DNA of 64,000 nt. Source: Candidatus Tanganyikabacteria bacterium. GTDB lineage: Bacteria; Cyanobacteriota; Sericytochromatia; S15B-MN24; VGJW01. The position numbers and the translations under genes were made by a program. The stretch spans positions 24,778 through 88,777 of the forward strand of contig VGJW01000014.1 in NCBI GenBank assembly GCA_016867265.1, given 5' to 3'. Numbering within the stretch: the first letter of the stretch is position 1; each line of letters starts with the position of its first letter. Positions 17,375-25,396 of the stretch are shown one piece after another. A model generated the notes under the pieces. That model saw only the letters and a program-made list of their open reading frames with translations, was not told the DNA's origin and ran no database searches.

Positions 17375-17475
17375 GCTGACGCCTCCCTCTGACTTCCGGG
17401 GTCCACCAACGGAACCACCTAGCTGATCTGTTCTTTGCCCGATTTCAGCGCGCCATCGCTAAATTTCACGCTCAC
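17375..17475 (-). promoter_or_regulatory. Leader of MGG copy 4 with a possible 16-18 aa upstream ORF
   Basis: GTG at 17475 is preceded by GAGGGGACC and reads MSVKFSDGALKSGKEQIS to a TAG at 17419; GTG 17469 within it aligns with the MK-start element of the other leaders. This is the only leader whose upstream ORF has a clear ribosome site. Confidence 0.4.
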
Positions 17476-17641
17476 GTAATGGTCCCCTCGACCACCAGCG
17501 TGCGAAAGTTGCCGCATCCCAGTGAACCCGGACGCTGGCGCGTGGCACACCACGCGGTTTCTAGCGGACACCCCGGTACCGCCCAAAGGCCGATGGGGGT
17601 GGCCCCCCGACCACCCCCGCCAAGCCTCGCGATCCAGGCCG

Positions 17642-17920
17642 TCAGGCTGCCGCAGACGCCCGGGCTGCCGCAAATGGGTGGCCTGCCACCTGCGGCGGCC
17701 GCGCCGCAACCTGAGCGTTCCTCTGCTGATCCCGTTCCCGATTGGATTCTTCGAGCTTGGCCGCCATCTGGGCGAAGGCATCGACGGCCCCGCTGACCTG
17801 CTTGAACATGTCACCCACCTGCTTGAGTTGGGGTACGAACTGGCCTATGGCGTCGAAGATGCCACCGATGGCCTGCAGGCCCTGCTGAAACCCGCTGACG
17901 ACGTTGGCGATACCACCCAT
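17642..17920 (-). CDS. MGG-family small protein, array copy 5
   Basis: 92 aa. Head MGGIANVVSGFQQGLQAIGG, then IFDAIGQFVPQLKQVGDMFK, SGAVDAFAQMAAKLEES and NRERDQQRNAQ as in copy 3, but with a longer Ala/Pro tail (HPFAAARASAAA). ATG 17920 has the best ribosome site of the array (CAGGAGGCACAATC). The leader begins with ATGAAATCTTGC at 18019. It is the first gene of the minus-strand run and lies divergent to the secreted-protein gene at 18095. Confidence 0.7.
   Translation of the reverse strand: MGGIANVVSGFQQGLQAIGGIFDAIGQFVPQLKQVGDMFKQVSGAVDAFAQMAAKLEESNRERDQQRNAQVAARPPQVAGHPFAAARASAAA
17643..17920. repeat. Long direct repeat B (covers MGG copy 5)
   Basis: Partner of the repeat at 16508-16767. 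Differences are scattered substitutions, mostly silent or conservative, plus a small extension at the 3' end of the gene. Confidence 0.8.
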
Positions 17921-18022
17921 GATTGTGCCTCCTGATGGACTCCCGGGTGCTGCCCCCCCGGCCGCACCCTTCACGAAGGGGTCATCGCCACGCTAGCCGG
18001 CGCTGACGCAAGATTTCATCCA
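17921..18022 (-). promoter_or_regulatory. Shared leader of MGG copy 5 with short upstream ORF
   Basis: ATGAAATCTTGC at 18019 (MKSCVSAG, stop at 17993) lies 99 bases before the gene. Blocks GCGATGACCCCTTCGTG and GCCGGGGGG follow as in copy 3. Here GG and GC are exactly 10 bases apart (TGG-N8-TTGC), as in a sigma-54 -24/-12 promoter, but the other copies do not keep the GG. Confidence 0.45.
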
Positions 18023-18094
18023 TGCTTTATTCGTGTGTACCGAAGCCCGGACAAGTTCGGGCATGATGCGTATGTCCCGATTCCGGAGGAAGCC

Positions 18095-18865
18095 GTGCGT
18101 CACATCAATTGGTTGGCCGCCCCCCTGCTCGCCACGGCCATCGCCGCGCCCGCCGCGGCCGACGAAATGCCGGGCGTGCTGCCCGGCCTCGAGAAGGCGC
18201 CACCCTTCGTTGCCGAGGTCGAGGTCCACAACGCCCAGGCCAAGGGCGTGGTCTACCGCCTGAACTACGTGCCCGGGCGCATGCGCCTCGAGTCCCTCTC
18301 CGGCACGCCCAACGGCGAACATCAAGTCATCATCAGCAATCTCGTGGACCACGTCTCCTACGTCGAGGTCTTCGGGTCGTGGTATCGGGTACGCAACGAT
18401 GCCCTGGGCGTCGGCGGCATGAGCTATGGCCAGACGGGTGGTTTCCGGACCCGCAAGCTGGGCCGCAAGACGGTCGAAGGCCGCCTGTGCGAAGGCATGG
18501 AGCTGACCAGCCCCGATGGCCGTACCCGGGTGGAACAGTGGCTCTGGAACAACATGCCGGTCTTGGCGACCGTCCATCAGGCTTCGGGGGTGACCACGGC
18601 CAAGTACCGGTCGCTGACGGCGCAGCGAACTCCGGACGCGTGGTTCCAGGTTCCCGCCGGGGCCAAGGTCGAGGATCTCTCGATCCCGGCCGCGCCAAGC
18701 GGGGGCGGCGTGTCCTCGATGCCGGCCATGCCGGCGATGCCGCCCGGCTACGCGATGCCGCAAGGGATACCTCAGGGCGGCGGCCAGGACATGGCGCAGC
18801 TGCAGAACATGCTTCGCCAGCTGCAGCAAAATGCCAACCCCGAATACGTGGCCCCGATGGATTGA
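18095..18865 (+). CDS. Secreted protein, DUF4412/LolA-like texture
   Basis: 256 aa from GTG 18095, which follows GGAGGAAGCC. It has a signal peptide with a Leu/Ala core and cleavage after APAAA. The mature part has FVAEVEVHNAQAKGVVYRLNYVPGRMR, typical of DUF4412-like or LolA-like beta proteins that monitor or bind a ligand. The C terminus is Met/Pro/Gly-rich low complexity (PAMPAMPPGYAMPQG), then a Gln-rich helix. Role unknown; probably periplasmic or cell-surface. Confidence 0.65.
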   Translation: MRHINWLAAPLLATAIAAPAAADEMPGVLPGLEKAPPFVAEVEVHNAQAKGVVYRLNYVPGRMRLESLSGTPNGEHQVIISNLVDHVSYVEVFGSWYRVRNDALGVGGMSYGQTGGFRTRKLGRKTVEGRLCEGMELTSPDGRTRVEQWLWNNMPVLATVHQASGVTTAKYRSLTAQRTPDAWFQVPAGAKVEDLSIPAAPSGGGVSSMPAMPAMPPGYAMPQGIPQGGGQDMAQLQNMLRQLQQNANPEYVAPMD

Positions 18866-18915
18866 ACGACGGCCACGCCCATCGCGAGTGACAGCAGGCT
18901 CGCCCGCAGGTCATC

Positions 18916-20070
18916 ATGAGCCTCATGGAAACCGCAGAAGCCGTTGTCGTCGGTGGGGGGATCATCGGGGCGAGCATCGCCTACCATCTGGCTGCCCGCG
19001 GGATGTCCCGCGTGGTCCTGCTTGAGCGTGAAAAGCTGTTCGGGGCCGACTCCACGGGCAAGTGTGCTGGCGGCATCCGGGCGCAGTTCACGACACCCGT
19101 CAACATCGCCCTGTCACTGGCCAGCGTGCCGCGCTTCGTGGCCTTTCCCGAGGAAATGGGCGTCGCCGCCGTCTTCAACCAAGTGGGCTACATGTTCATG
19201 TCGACCACCGAGGACAATTGGGAACGGATGCAGCGCAATGTGGCCCTGCAACGCAGCCACGGCCTCGCGGTCGACCTGCTCAAGCCCGAGCAGGTCAGGG
19301 ATCGGCTCCCCCACCTGCGCACCGAGGACCTGCTGGGCGCCACGTGGTGCCCGACGGACGGCATCGCCGACCCCAACGACTTCCTGCTGGGCTACCTGAA
19401 GCGGGCCCGCGAGTTGGGCGTACGGGTCGAGACAGAGCGCGGCGCAACGGACCTGATCCTCGAGGGGGGCAAGGTCGCAGGCATCCGGACGACCCGCGGG
19501 GACATCGCCACGCCCCACGTCATCAATGCAACGGGAGCGTGGGCCGCACAGGTCGGCCGCATGGTCGGCCTCGACCTGCCCATCGTGCCCGTCCGGCGCC
19601 ACATCACCACGACGGGTGCTCTCGACTGGATCTCGACGCGGGATCCGATGATGGTCGACAACGGCTCGGGCCTGTACATGCATCCCGAGGGCCAGGGCCT
19701 GCTGATGGGCATGGCCCGACACGACGAACCCTCGGCCTTCCGGACGGATGTCGACGAGGACTTCGTCATAACCATCGTCGAAGCAGCCATCCACCGCATG
19801 CCCCGGCTCGAAGAAGCGTCCATCGCCACGTCCTGGGCAGGCCTCTACGAGGTCACGCCAGACCACCACCCCATCCTCGAGGCCCATGCCCAGGTCCCCG
19901 GCTTGGTCACGTGCGCGGGTTTCAGCGGCCATGGCTTCATGCACGCCCCGGCCGCCGGCGAGATTGTCACCCAGTTGGTGCTGGGCGAGCATCCGACCAT
20001 CGACATCACGCCACTCCGGACGGACCGGTTCCAAGGCCAAGGCCTGACGCACGAGGTGATGGTCATCTGA
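18916..20070 (+). CDS. FAD-dependent oxidoreductase, DAO/sarcosine-oxidase family
   Basis: 384 aa. The N-terminal Rossmann motif AVVVGGGIIGASIAYHLA ends with LLERE, the FAD ribose-binding acidic end. The DAO-family features GGIRAQF and a C-terminal CAGFSGHGFMHAPAAGE (FAD-binding) are in place. The family oxidises N-methyl amino acids, glycine, proline or related amines. Sarcosine/dimethylglycine-type substrates would link it to the glycine cleavage operon, but that is inference. It follows the secreted-protein gene on the same strand by 50 bases. Confidence 0.88.
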   Translation: MSLMETAEAVVVGGGIIGASIAYHLAARGMSRVVLLEREKLFGADSTGKCAGGIRAQFTTPVNIALSLASVPRFVAFPEEMGVAAVFNQVGYMFMSTTEDNWERMQRNVALQRSHGLAVDLLKPEQVRDRLPHLRTEDLLGATWCPTDGIADPNDFLLGYLKRARELGVRVETERGATDLILEGGKVAGIRTTRGDIATPHVINATGAWAAQVGRMVGLDLPIVPVRRHITTTGALDWISTRDPMMVDNGSGLYMHPEGQGLLMGMARHDEPSAFRTDVDEDFVITIVEAAIHRMPRLEEASIATSWAGLYEVTPDHHPILEAHAQVPGLVTCAGFSGHGFMHAPAAGEIVTQLVLGEHPTIDITPLRTDRFQGQGLTHEVMVI

Positions 20071-20092
20071 CCCTGTCAGGGCAGGGAAGAAA

Positions 20093-20165
20093 AGCCCCCG
20101 ACAGGAATCGAACCCGCAACCACGCGATTACAAATCGCGCGCTCTACCAGTTGAGCTACGGAGGC
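20093..20165 (-). tRNA. trnT: tRNA-Thr(TGT)
   Basis: 73 nt cloverleaf on the minus strand. Acceptor GCCTCCG pairs with CGGGGGC (one T-G pair). The D-arm is AGCTC...GAGC, the anticodon loop ATTTGTAAT gives TGT, and the T-arm carries GGTTCGATTCC. CCA is not encoded. Confidence 0.95.
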
Positions 20166-20205
20166 GCCCTTCAGATATAACCCGTGGCCGCCCGGGTGCC
20201 AAGGG

Positions 20206-20787
20206 TCAGGCTGGCCGCACCGTCCGGTTGACCAGTGCCATCAGGGCCTCGTCCGCATCGCCGGCAACCCAACGCGCGACGACCTCTTCCGCGCGGGAAA
20301 GCGCACCGTCGAGGGCTTCCTGCTCCCCGGCACGAAACCGGGACAGCACCCAGTCCGCAAGATCCCAGCCCTCGGGACGCGCGCCCACGCCGACACGCAG
20401 GCGCGGGATATCCTGGGTGCCGAGGTGCCGAATCACCGACTGCAAGCCCTTCTGGCCACCCGCCGACCCACGGGGCCTGTAGCGCAGACCACCCACGGGC
20501 AAGTCGATGTCGTCGGATACCAGCAGCATGTCGCCCGCTGCAATCTTGTGGAAGGCCTGCAGGGCATGTACGGACTCTCCAGACAGGTTCATGTACGTCA
20601 GCGGCCACAACAGCAGGACCCGTTCGCCGGCGATCCGGACATCGGCAAGCTCGCCCTTGAAGCGTGACTCCTTGCGTGGCAAGCCTCCGAAACGCGCGGA
20701 AAGCCTGTCAATGAGCATGAACCCGGCGTTGTGCCGGGTCCCGACGTACTCGGCCCCCGGATTGCCGAGGCCCACGACCAGTTTCAT
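20206..20787 (-). CDS. pth: Peptidyl-tRNA hydrolase
   Basis: 193 aa, the usual length. It frees tRNA from peptidyl-tRNA dropped during translation. Motifs: KLVVGLGNPGAEYVGTRHNAGF with Asn and the catalytic His, LLWPLTYMNLSGESV, SDDIDLPVGGLRYRPRGSAGGQKGL. ATG 20787 places the family start MKLVVGLGNPG at residue 1. It lies 7 bases after prs on the same strand and close to tRNA-Thr. Confidence 0.96.
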   Translation of the reverse strand: MKLVVGLGNPGAEYVGTRHNAGFMLIDRLSARFGGLPRKESRFKGELADVRIAGERVLLLWPLTYMNLSGESVHALQAFHKIAAGDMLLVSDDIDLPVGGLRYRPRGSAGGQKGLQSVIRHLGTQDIPRLRVGVGARPEGWDLADWVLSRFRAGEQEALDGALSRAEEVVARWVAGDADEALMALVNRTVRPA

Positions 20788-20794
20788 CCCGGCC

Positions 20795-21796
20795 CTACTC
20801 GAAGAGCATCGAGACGGACAGATCCTCGTGGATGCGACCAATGGCCTGCGCCAGCAGGTCGGCTACCGACAGCACCGTGATCTTGTCCAGCCTGCGCGAG
20901 GGCTCGAGCGGAATGCTGTTGGTGATCGCCAACTCGAGGATGGGCGACTCGGCCAGCCGTTCGAGGGCAGGACCGGACAGCAACCCGTGGGTCGCCGCCG
21001 CATAGACTTCGGCAGCCCCTTCGCGGACCAGCAGGCGTGCGACCTCCGTCAGCGTCCCCGCAGTGTCGATCATGTCGTCGACGATGACGGCCGTCTTGTC
21101 CCGGACATCGCCGATGACGCTCATGACCTCGGCAATGTTGTGCTTGGGCCGGCGCTTGTCCACGATGGCAATCGGAGCATCCAACTTCTTGGCATACACC
21201 CGGGCCCGCGAGACCCCGCCTACATCCGGGGAGACGATGACCATCTCGCGGTCCGACTTGCGCTTCTGCTCCATCCAGCGCGCCAGAACCGGGGTGGCGT
21301 AGAGGTGGTCAGAATTGATGTCGAAGAAGCCCTGGATCTGGGGCGCATGCAAGTCCAGGCAAACGACCCGGCTCGCGCCTGCCGTCGTCAGCAGGTCGGC
21401 CACCAGCTTCGAGGTGATAGCCTCGCGACCCTGGGCCTTGCGATCCTGACGCGCGTACGCGAAGTAGGGAATCACCGCCGTGACCTGGTGAACGCTGGCT
21501 CGCTTGAAGGCATCGAGCAGGATGCAAAGCTCGACCAGGTTGTAGTTGACGGGATGACAGATGGGCTGGACCAGGAAGACATCCGCGCCGCGGACCGACT
21601 CCTGGATCTGGACGTAGATCTCGCCGTCGGCAAAGTTTGCGATCTTGACGGGCCCGACGGGCAGGCCCAGCAGGCCGGCGATTTCAGCTGCCAGGCCCGG
21701 GCTGGCCGACCCGGAGAAGATCTTGAGGGGACGCCCGGTGCCCTGGCCGGCAATCGGCTGCTGGGTCGGGGACGCGTCAAGGGCGGTCACGGTCAA
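20795..21796 (-). CDS. prs: Ribose-phosphate pyrophosphokinase
   Basis: 333 aa. It makes PRPP from ribose 5-phosphate and ATP for nucleotide, His and Trp synthesis. The family signatures are clear: KIFSGSASPGLA, FADGEIYVQIQESVRG, YFAYARQDRK, and the PRPP loop VIVDDMIDTAGTL. The first 25 residues (to GTGRPLK) form a non-conserved extension. The start is TTG 21796, sharing bases with the glmU TGA, or GTG 21790. Confidence 0.96.
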   Translation of the reverse strand: MTVTALDASPTQQPIAGQGTGRPLKIFSGSASPGLAAEIAGLLGLPVGPVKIANFADGEIYVQIQESVRGADVFLVQPICHPVNYNLVELCILLDAFKRASVHQVTAVIPYFAYARQDRKAQGREAITSKLVADLLTTAGASRVVCLDLHAPQIQGFFDINSDHLYATPVLARWMEQKRKSDREMVIVSPDVGGVSRARVYAKKLDAPIAIVDKRRPKHNIAEVMSVIGDVRDKTAVIVDDMIDTAGTLTEVARLLVREGAAEVYAAATHGLLSGPALERLAESPILELAITNSIPLEPSRRLDKITVLSVADLLAQAIGRIHEDLSVSMLFE

Positions 21797-23217
21797 GGTG
21801 TCCTCGTGGCGGATCGGGAGAGTGCGTGTCGACGGGCCACCCAGCCCTCCTTCACGACTTGCTGGGCACGTCCGAGGGCCAAGGCGCCCTCGGGCACGTC
21901 TCGGGTCAGGGTCGAGCCAGCTGCCGTGTAGGCGCCGTCCCCGACCACCAAGGGAGCCACAAGCGTATTGTTCGTCCCGATGAAGGCACCGGCCCCGATG
22001 GTCGTCGGGTGCTTCAGTTCCCCGTCATAGTTACACGTCACGGTGCCACAGCCAATGTTGGCGGCCGCGCCCACGGTGGCATCCCCCAGGTAACTCAGAT
22101 GGGCGGCCTTGGCCCCGTCACCGAAGACAACCTTCTTGAGTTCGACGAAGTTCCCGATCCGGGCTCCTTCGCCCACGTCGACGCCATCGCGAATCCGGGC
22201 GTAAGGCCCCACCTGCGTCCCGGCCCCAATCACGGCATCCGCCAGATCCGAAGAGCGAACACCGACGCCATCCCCGAGCTGGACGTCCTGCAGCCTGGTC
22301 TGGCTGCCGACGCGACACCCCCGGCCGGTGGCCGACCGTCCGTAGATCTGGGTGAAGGGCTCGATCACGGTATCCGGACCCAGGCAGACCTCGGGCCCCA
22401 GATGGGTGGTGGCAGGGTCCTCGATGGTCACTTGGCGCTCCAGCCAATAGGCGGCCCGTCGCTGGCGCCACAGCGCCCCAGCGGCGACCAATTCGGCACG
22501 ATTGTTGATGCCGACGGTCTGCGTCCAGTCGACGAGCATATGACTGGCGACGCGCGCGCCCGACCCGACCAAGGCGGCAATCGCGTCCGTCAGGTAGTAC
22601 TCGCCCTGGGCATTGGCCGTACTCAAGCCGTCGATGGCCCGGGACAAGGCCGGCCAAGAGGCCAGGTAGACCCCGACATTGATCTCGGTAATGGCCCGTT
22701 CCCCGGGCGTGGCATCCTTGTGTTCGACGATTCGGACGACCCGACCTTCCTCGTCCCGAAGAATCCGGCCGAGCCCCGTGGGGTCCGGCATTACGGCCGT
22801 CAGGAAGGTCAGTTCCGCCTGCTCTCCGGCATGCGCGCCGAGCATCGCCTCGAGCGTCGCGGTCTCGAGCAGGGGAACGTCCCCGTTCAGGATCAGCACG
22901 CTGCCTTCGAAGCCTTCGAGCACGGGTCGTGCCTGCATCACGGCATGGCCAGTGCCCAACTGCGGCTCCTGCAGGACGTCGGCCACGTCGGGCCAGCGAC
23001 GCCCCAGGTAAGCCCTGACGCGATCCGACCCGTGACCCGTGATGACGACCGCACGATCGAGATGCCCTGCCGTCCGCAGTTCGGCAAGCCGCGCGAGCAC
23101 GAAGCCCAGCAGGGGCTCGCCGGCAATCTCGTGGAGGACCTTGGGCAGGTCCGAAGCCATGCGGGTGCCCTTACCTGCAGCCATGACCAAGGCGACACAA
23201 CCGGCGCTGGCTGTCAC
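21793..23217 (-). CDS. glmU: Bifunctional GlcN-1-P acetyltransferase / GlcNAc-1-P uridylyltransferase
   Basis: 474 aa. Two cytosolic steps to UDP-GlcNAc for peptidoglycan and lipid A. The N-terminal uridylyltransferase has LVMAAGKGTRM, GTGHAVMQA, LILNGDVPLL and YYLTDAI. The C-terminal left-handed beta-helix has GNFVELKK, AAHLSYLGDA, GCGTVTCNYDG and GTNNTLVAPL. GTG 23217 follows GGAGGGAACGGCC and overlaps the rsgA stop by four bases (GTGA). The pairing glmU-prs is common in Firmicutes. Confidence 0.97.
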   Translation of the reverse strand: MTASAGCVALVMAAGKGTRMASDLPKVLHEIAGEPLLGFVLARLAELRTAGHLDRAVVITGHGSDRVRAYLGRRWPDVADVLQEPQLGTGHAVMQARPVLEGFEGSVLILNGDVPLLETATLEAMLGAHAGEQAELTFLTAVMPDPTGLGRILRDEEGRVVRIVEHKDATPGERAITEINVGVYLASWPALSRAIDGLSTANAQGEYYLTDAIAALVGSGARVASHMLVDWTQTVGINNRAELVAAGALWRQRRAAYWLERQVTIEDPATTHLGPEVCLGPDTVIEPFTQIYGRSATGRGCRVGSQTRLQDVQLGDGVGVRSSDLADAVIGAGTQVGPYARIRDGVDVGEGARIGNFVELKKVVFGDGAKAAHLSYLGDATVGAAANIGCGTVTCNYDGELKHPTTIGAGAFIGTNNTLVAPLVVGDGAYTAAGSTLTRDVPEGALALGRAQQVVKEGWVARRHALSRSATRTP

Positions 23218-24326
23218 GGCCGTTCCCTCCTGCGCGGGCCATCGTACCACGGGGAAACGGCCTCCTCGACCGATTCTCCGGCATCGTCCGCCTCGTCATC
23301 CAACTGGTCCCTCAGGCGCTGGTTGGTCAGCCTGCGCGAATCAGCACGCGCCTCGCCGGGCAGTCGGACCAGACGCCGACCCTCGCCCTCCCGGGCACCT
23401 CCGGACCACTTGGTGACGCCCTCGTTCTTGCGGCTGCTCTGCTGATGCTGGCGCCACGCTTCATCGAGTTCCTCGACGAAGCGCAGGAAGGACGCGCGCC
23501 GGGTGTCCGTCAGGACCCCCGAGGACACGACGCGACAACCCGGCTCGGTGCGATGGCTGCACTTGGAGAGCGGACACGTGGCCGCGTGGGGCGCCGCCTC
23601 GGGAAAGACCCAGGCGAGATCCTCGGGGGGCCACGGCGGCAGGGCCAGGTGGCTGTATCCGGGCGTATCGGCGACGAGACCGCCGTGCACCGGGTGCAGC
23701 GAGGCATAGGTCGTGGTGTGGCGCCCCCGGCCCGATCGCACCGAGACCTCACCTTCACGCAGGGCGAGGCCCGGCGAGAGGGCGTTGACGAGGGCGCTCT
23801 TGCCCACGCCCGAGGGACCGGCCAGGACCGTGATGCGCCCCGCAAGCCAGGCCGGCAGGTCGCCGAGGCTGTCGCGACGTACGGAAGCGGCCGTGGCGGC
23901 ATAGCCCACGGCACGGTAGCGTTCCACCCTGTCCCGGGCGACGGCTTCGGCGACCAGATCCGTCTTGGTCCAGACGATACGAGGCTCGAGGCCACTCATG
24001 TGAACCAGGACCAGGAAGCGATCCAGGGTCGCCGGTTGAAACTCGGGTTCATCAGACGCCACGACCACGACCACCTGGTCGACGTTGGCCACGGAGGGTC
24101 GATGCAGCGTGTTTCGCCGGGGTCCGATGGCGGCAATGACGCCGATGCCATTGGCCGCATCGAGGCCCTCGATGCGGACGGTATCGCCGATCATCACGGA
24201 ACCCTGTTCCTTGCGAAGACGGGCTCTGACCTGACAGGCCCATTCCCTGTCGCCCGCAAGAACCCAGAAAACATTGTTGACCCGGCGGACGACCGTGCCT
24301 TCCGTAACGGGCATGGCCCCGATCAT
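23214..24326 (-). CDS. rsgA: Ribosome small-subunit-dependent GTPase RsgA
   Basis: 370 aa circularly permuted GTPase acting late in 30S maturation. Order: OB-fold head, G4 TKTD, then G1 GPSGVGKSALVN, G3 DTPG, then a zinc site with CPLSKCSHRTEPGC (Cys-x4-Cys-x-His-x5-Cys type spacing). The C-terminal 70 residues are extended and Arg/Glu rich beyond the usual end. ATG 24326 overlaps the rlmN stop by one base (TGATG). Confidence 0.93.
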   Translation of the reverse strand: MIGAMPVTEGTVVRRVNNVFWVLAGDREWACQVRARLRKEQGSVMIGDTVRIEGLDAANGIGVIAAIGPRRNTLHRPSVANVDQVVVVVASDEPEFQPATLDRFLVLVHMSGLEPRIVWTKTDLVAEAVARDRVERYRAVGYAATAASVRRDSLGDLPAWLAGRITVLAGPSGVGKSALVNALSPGLALREGEVSVRSGRGRHTTTYASLHPVHGGLVADTPGYSHLALPPWPPEDLAWVFPEAAPHAATCPLSKCSHRTEPGCRVVSSGVLTDTRRASFLRFVEELDEAWRQHQQSSRKNEGVTKWSGGAREGEGRRLVRLPGEARADSRRLTNQRLRDQLDDEADDAGESVEEAVSPWYDGPRRRERP

Positions 24327-25396
24327 CAGGCCTTTCCGGACTCCACCGGCTGGCCTTCCTCGTACCGTCTCCGCAACTGGCCGCAGGCCCCGTCGATCTC
24401 GGCTCCTCGCTCACGGCGCACCGTGGCCGGATGGCCGGCAGCCTCGAGCACCTCTCGGAACTGCCGCACCCGCGCGGGGGGCGAGGTCCGGAAAACGGTG
24501 TCCGTCGCATTGAAGGGGATCAGGTTGACGTGGACCGGAAGGTCGCCAATCCAGCGGGAAAGGGCCCGCGCCTGATCCGGGTGGTCGTTGACATCGTCGA
24601 GCAGGACATACTCGACGGACAGGCGACGCCCCGTCTGCTCGAAGTAATCGACCATCGCCTCGCGCAGGTCGGCGAGAGGATACTTGCGGTTGATGGGCAC
24701 CAGCCGATCCCGCAAGGCGTCGTCGGGCGCGTGGATGGAGATCGCCAAGGTCAGCTGCAGGCGTTCCGCCGCGAGACGCCGGATGCCCGGGACGATGCCC
24801 GAGGTCGACAGCGTCAGGTGACGCATGCCGATGCCCACGGACTTGTTGAGCAGGTGGACGGCCGCCAGGGTCTCGTCGTAGTTCAGGAACGGCTCTCCCA
24901 TGCCCATGAACACGACGTTGGTGATGCGATGGCCGGCCTCGGCCTGCATCCGCAGCACCTGCTCGACCATGTCGCCTGCCGTGACATTCCGCTGGAAGCC
25001 GGCAAGGCCGGTCGCACAGAAGGCACAGCCCACGGCGCAACCGACCTGCGTCGAGATACACGCCGTCACGCGGTCCGGGCCATCAAGGCCCTCGCCATAG
25101 GGCATCAGGACCGACTCGAGCGTTCCGTCCCGATGGCCGAACAGGTACTTGCGGGTGCCGTCGCGGGCCTCGCGGCGCTGAAGCAGGCGCAAGCGACCGG
25201 CATCGACATGGGCCGCGAGCCACTCTCGGAAGCCGGCGGGCAAGTCGCTCATGGCCTCCGGGGCGAAGCAGCCCTCCTTGAAGACCCAGCGGGCAAGCTG
25301 GCGGGCGCGGTAACCCGGTTGCCCGGCTGCCACCACGAGGGCTTCGAGCCGATCGGCCGGAAGGCCTGCCAGGTGGGGACGTTCGGTTTCGGTCAA
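24326..25396 (-). CDS. rlmN: Dual-specificity 23S rRNA/tRNA adenine C2-methyltransferase RlmN
   Basis: 356 aa radical-SAM enzyme that methylates A2503 of 23S rRNA and A37 of some tRNAs. It has the radical-SAM cluster motif CAVGCAFC, VVFMGMGEPFLN, SIHAPDD and a C-terminal Cys in GAEIDGACGQL (the methyl-carrying pair needs a second Cys, consistent with family). TTG 25396 overlaps the rsmB TGA and gives TETERPHLAGLPADRLE, a natural family start; no better start exists downstream. Confidence 0.95.
   Translation of the reverse strand: MTETERPHLAGLPADRLEALVVAAGQPGYRARQLARWVFKEGCFAPEAMSDLPAGFREWLAAHVDAGRLRLLQRREARDGTRKYLFGHRDGTLESVLMPYGEGLDGPDRVTACISTQVGCAVGCAFCATGLAGFQRNVTAGDMVEQVLRMQAEAGHRITNVVFMGMGEPFLNYDETLAAVHLLNKSVGIGMRHLTLSTSGIVPGIRRLAAERLQLTLAISIHAPDDALRDRLVPINRKYPLADLREAMVDYFEQTGRRLSVEYVLLDDVNDHPDQARALSRWIGDLPVHVNLIPFNATDTVFRTSPPARVRQFREVLEAAGHPATVRRERGAEIDGACGQLRRRYEEGQPVESGKA

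Noticed and set aside
17642..17974. Longer start for MGG copy 5 giving a DDPFVKGAAGG head
   Set aside because: A stop lies shortly upstream, there is no ribosome site for it, and the ATG has an excellent one; the resemblance to copy 3 is duplicated leader DNA.
18004..18022. Sigma-54 promoter before MGG copy 5 (TGG-N8-TTGC)
   Set aside because: The GG is not kept in the equivalent positions of the other copies, so the match is probably chance.
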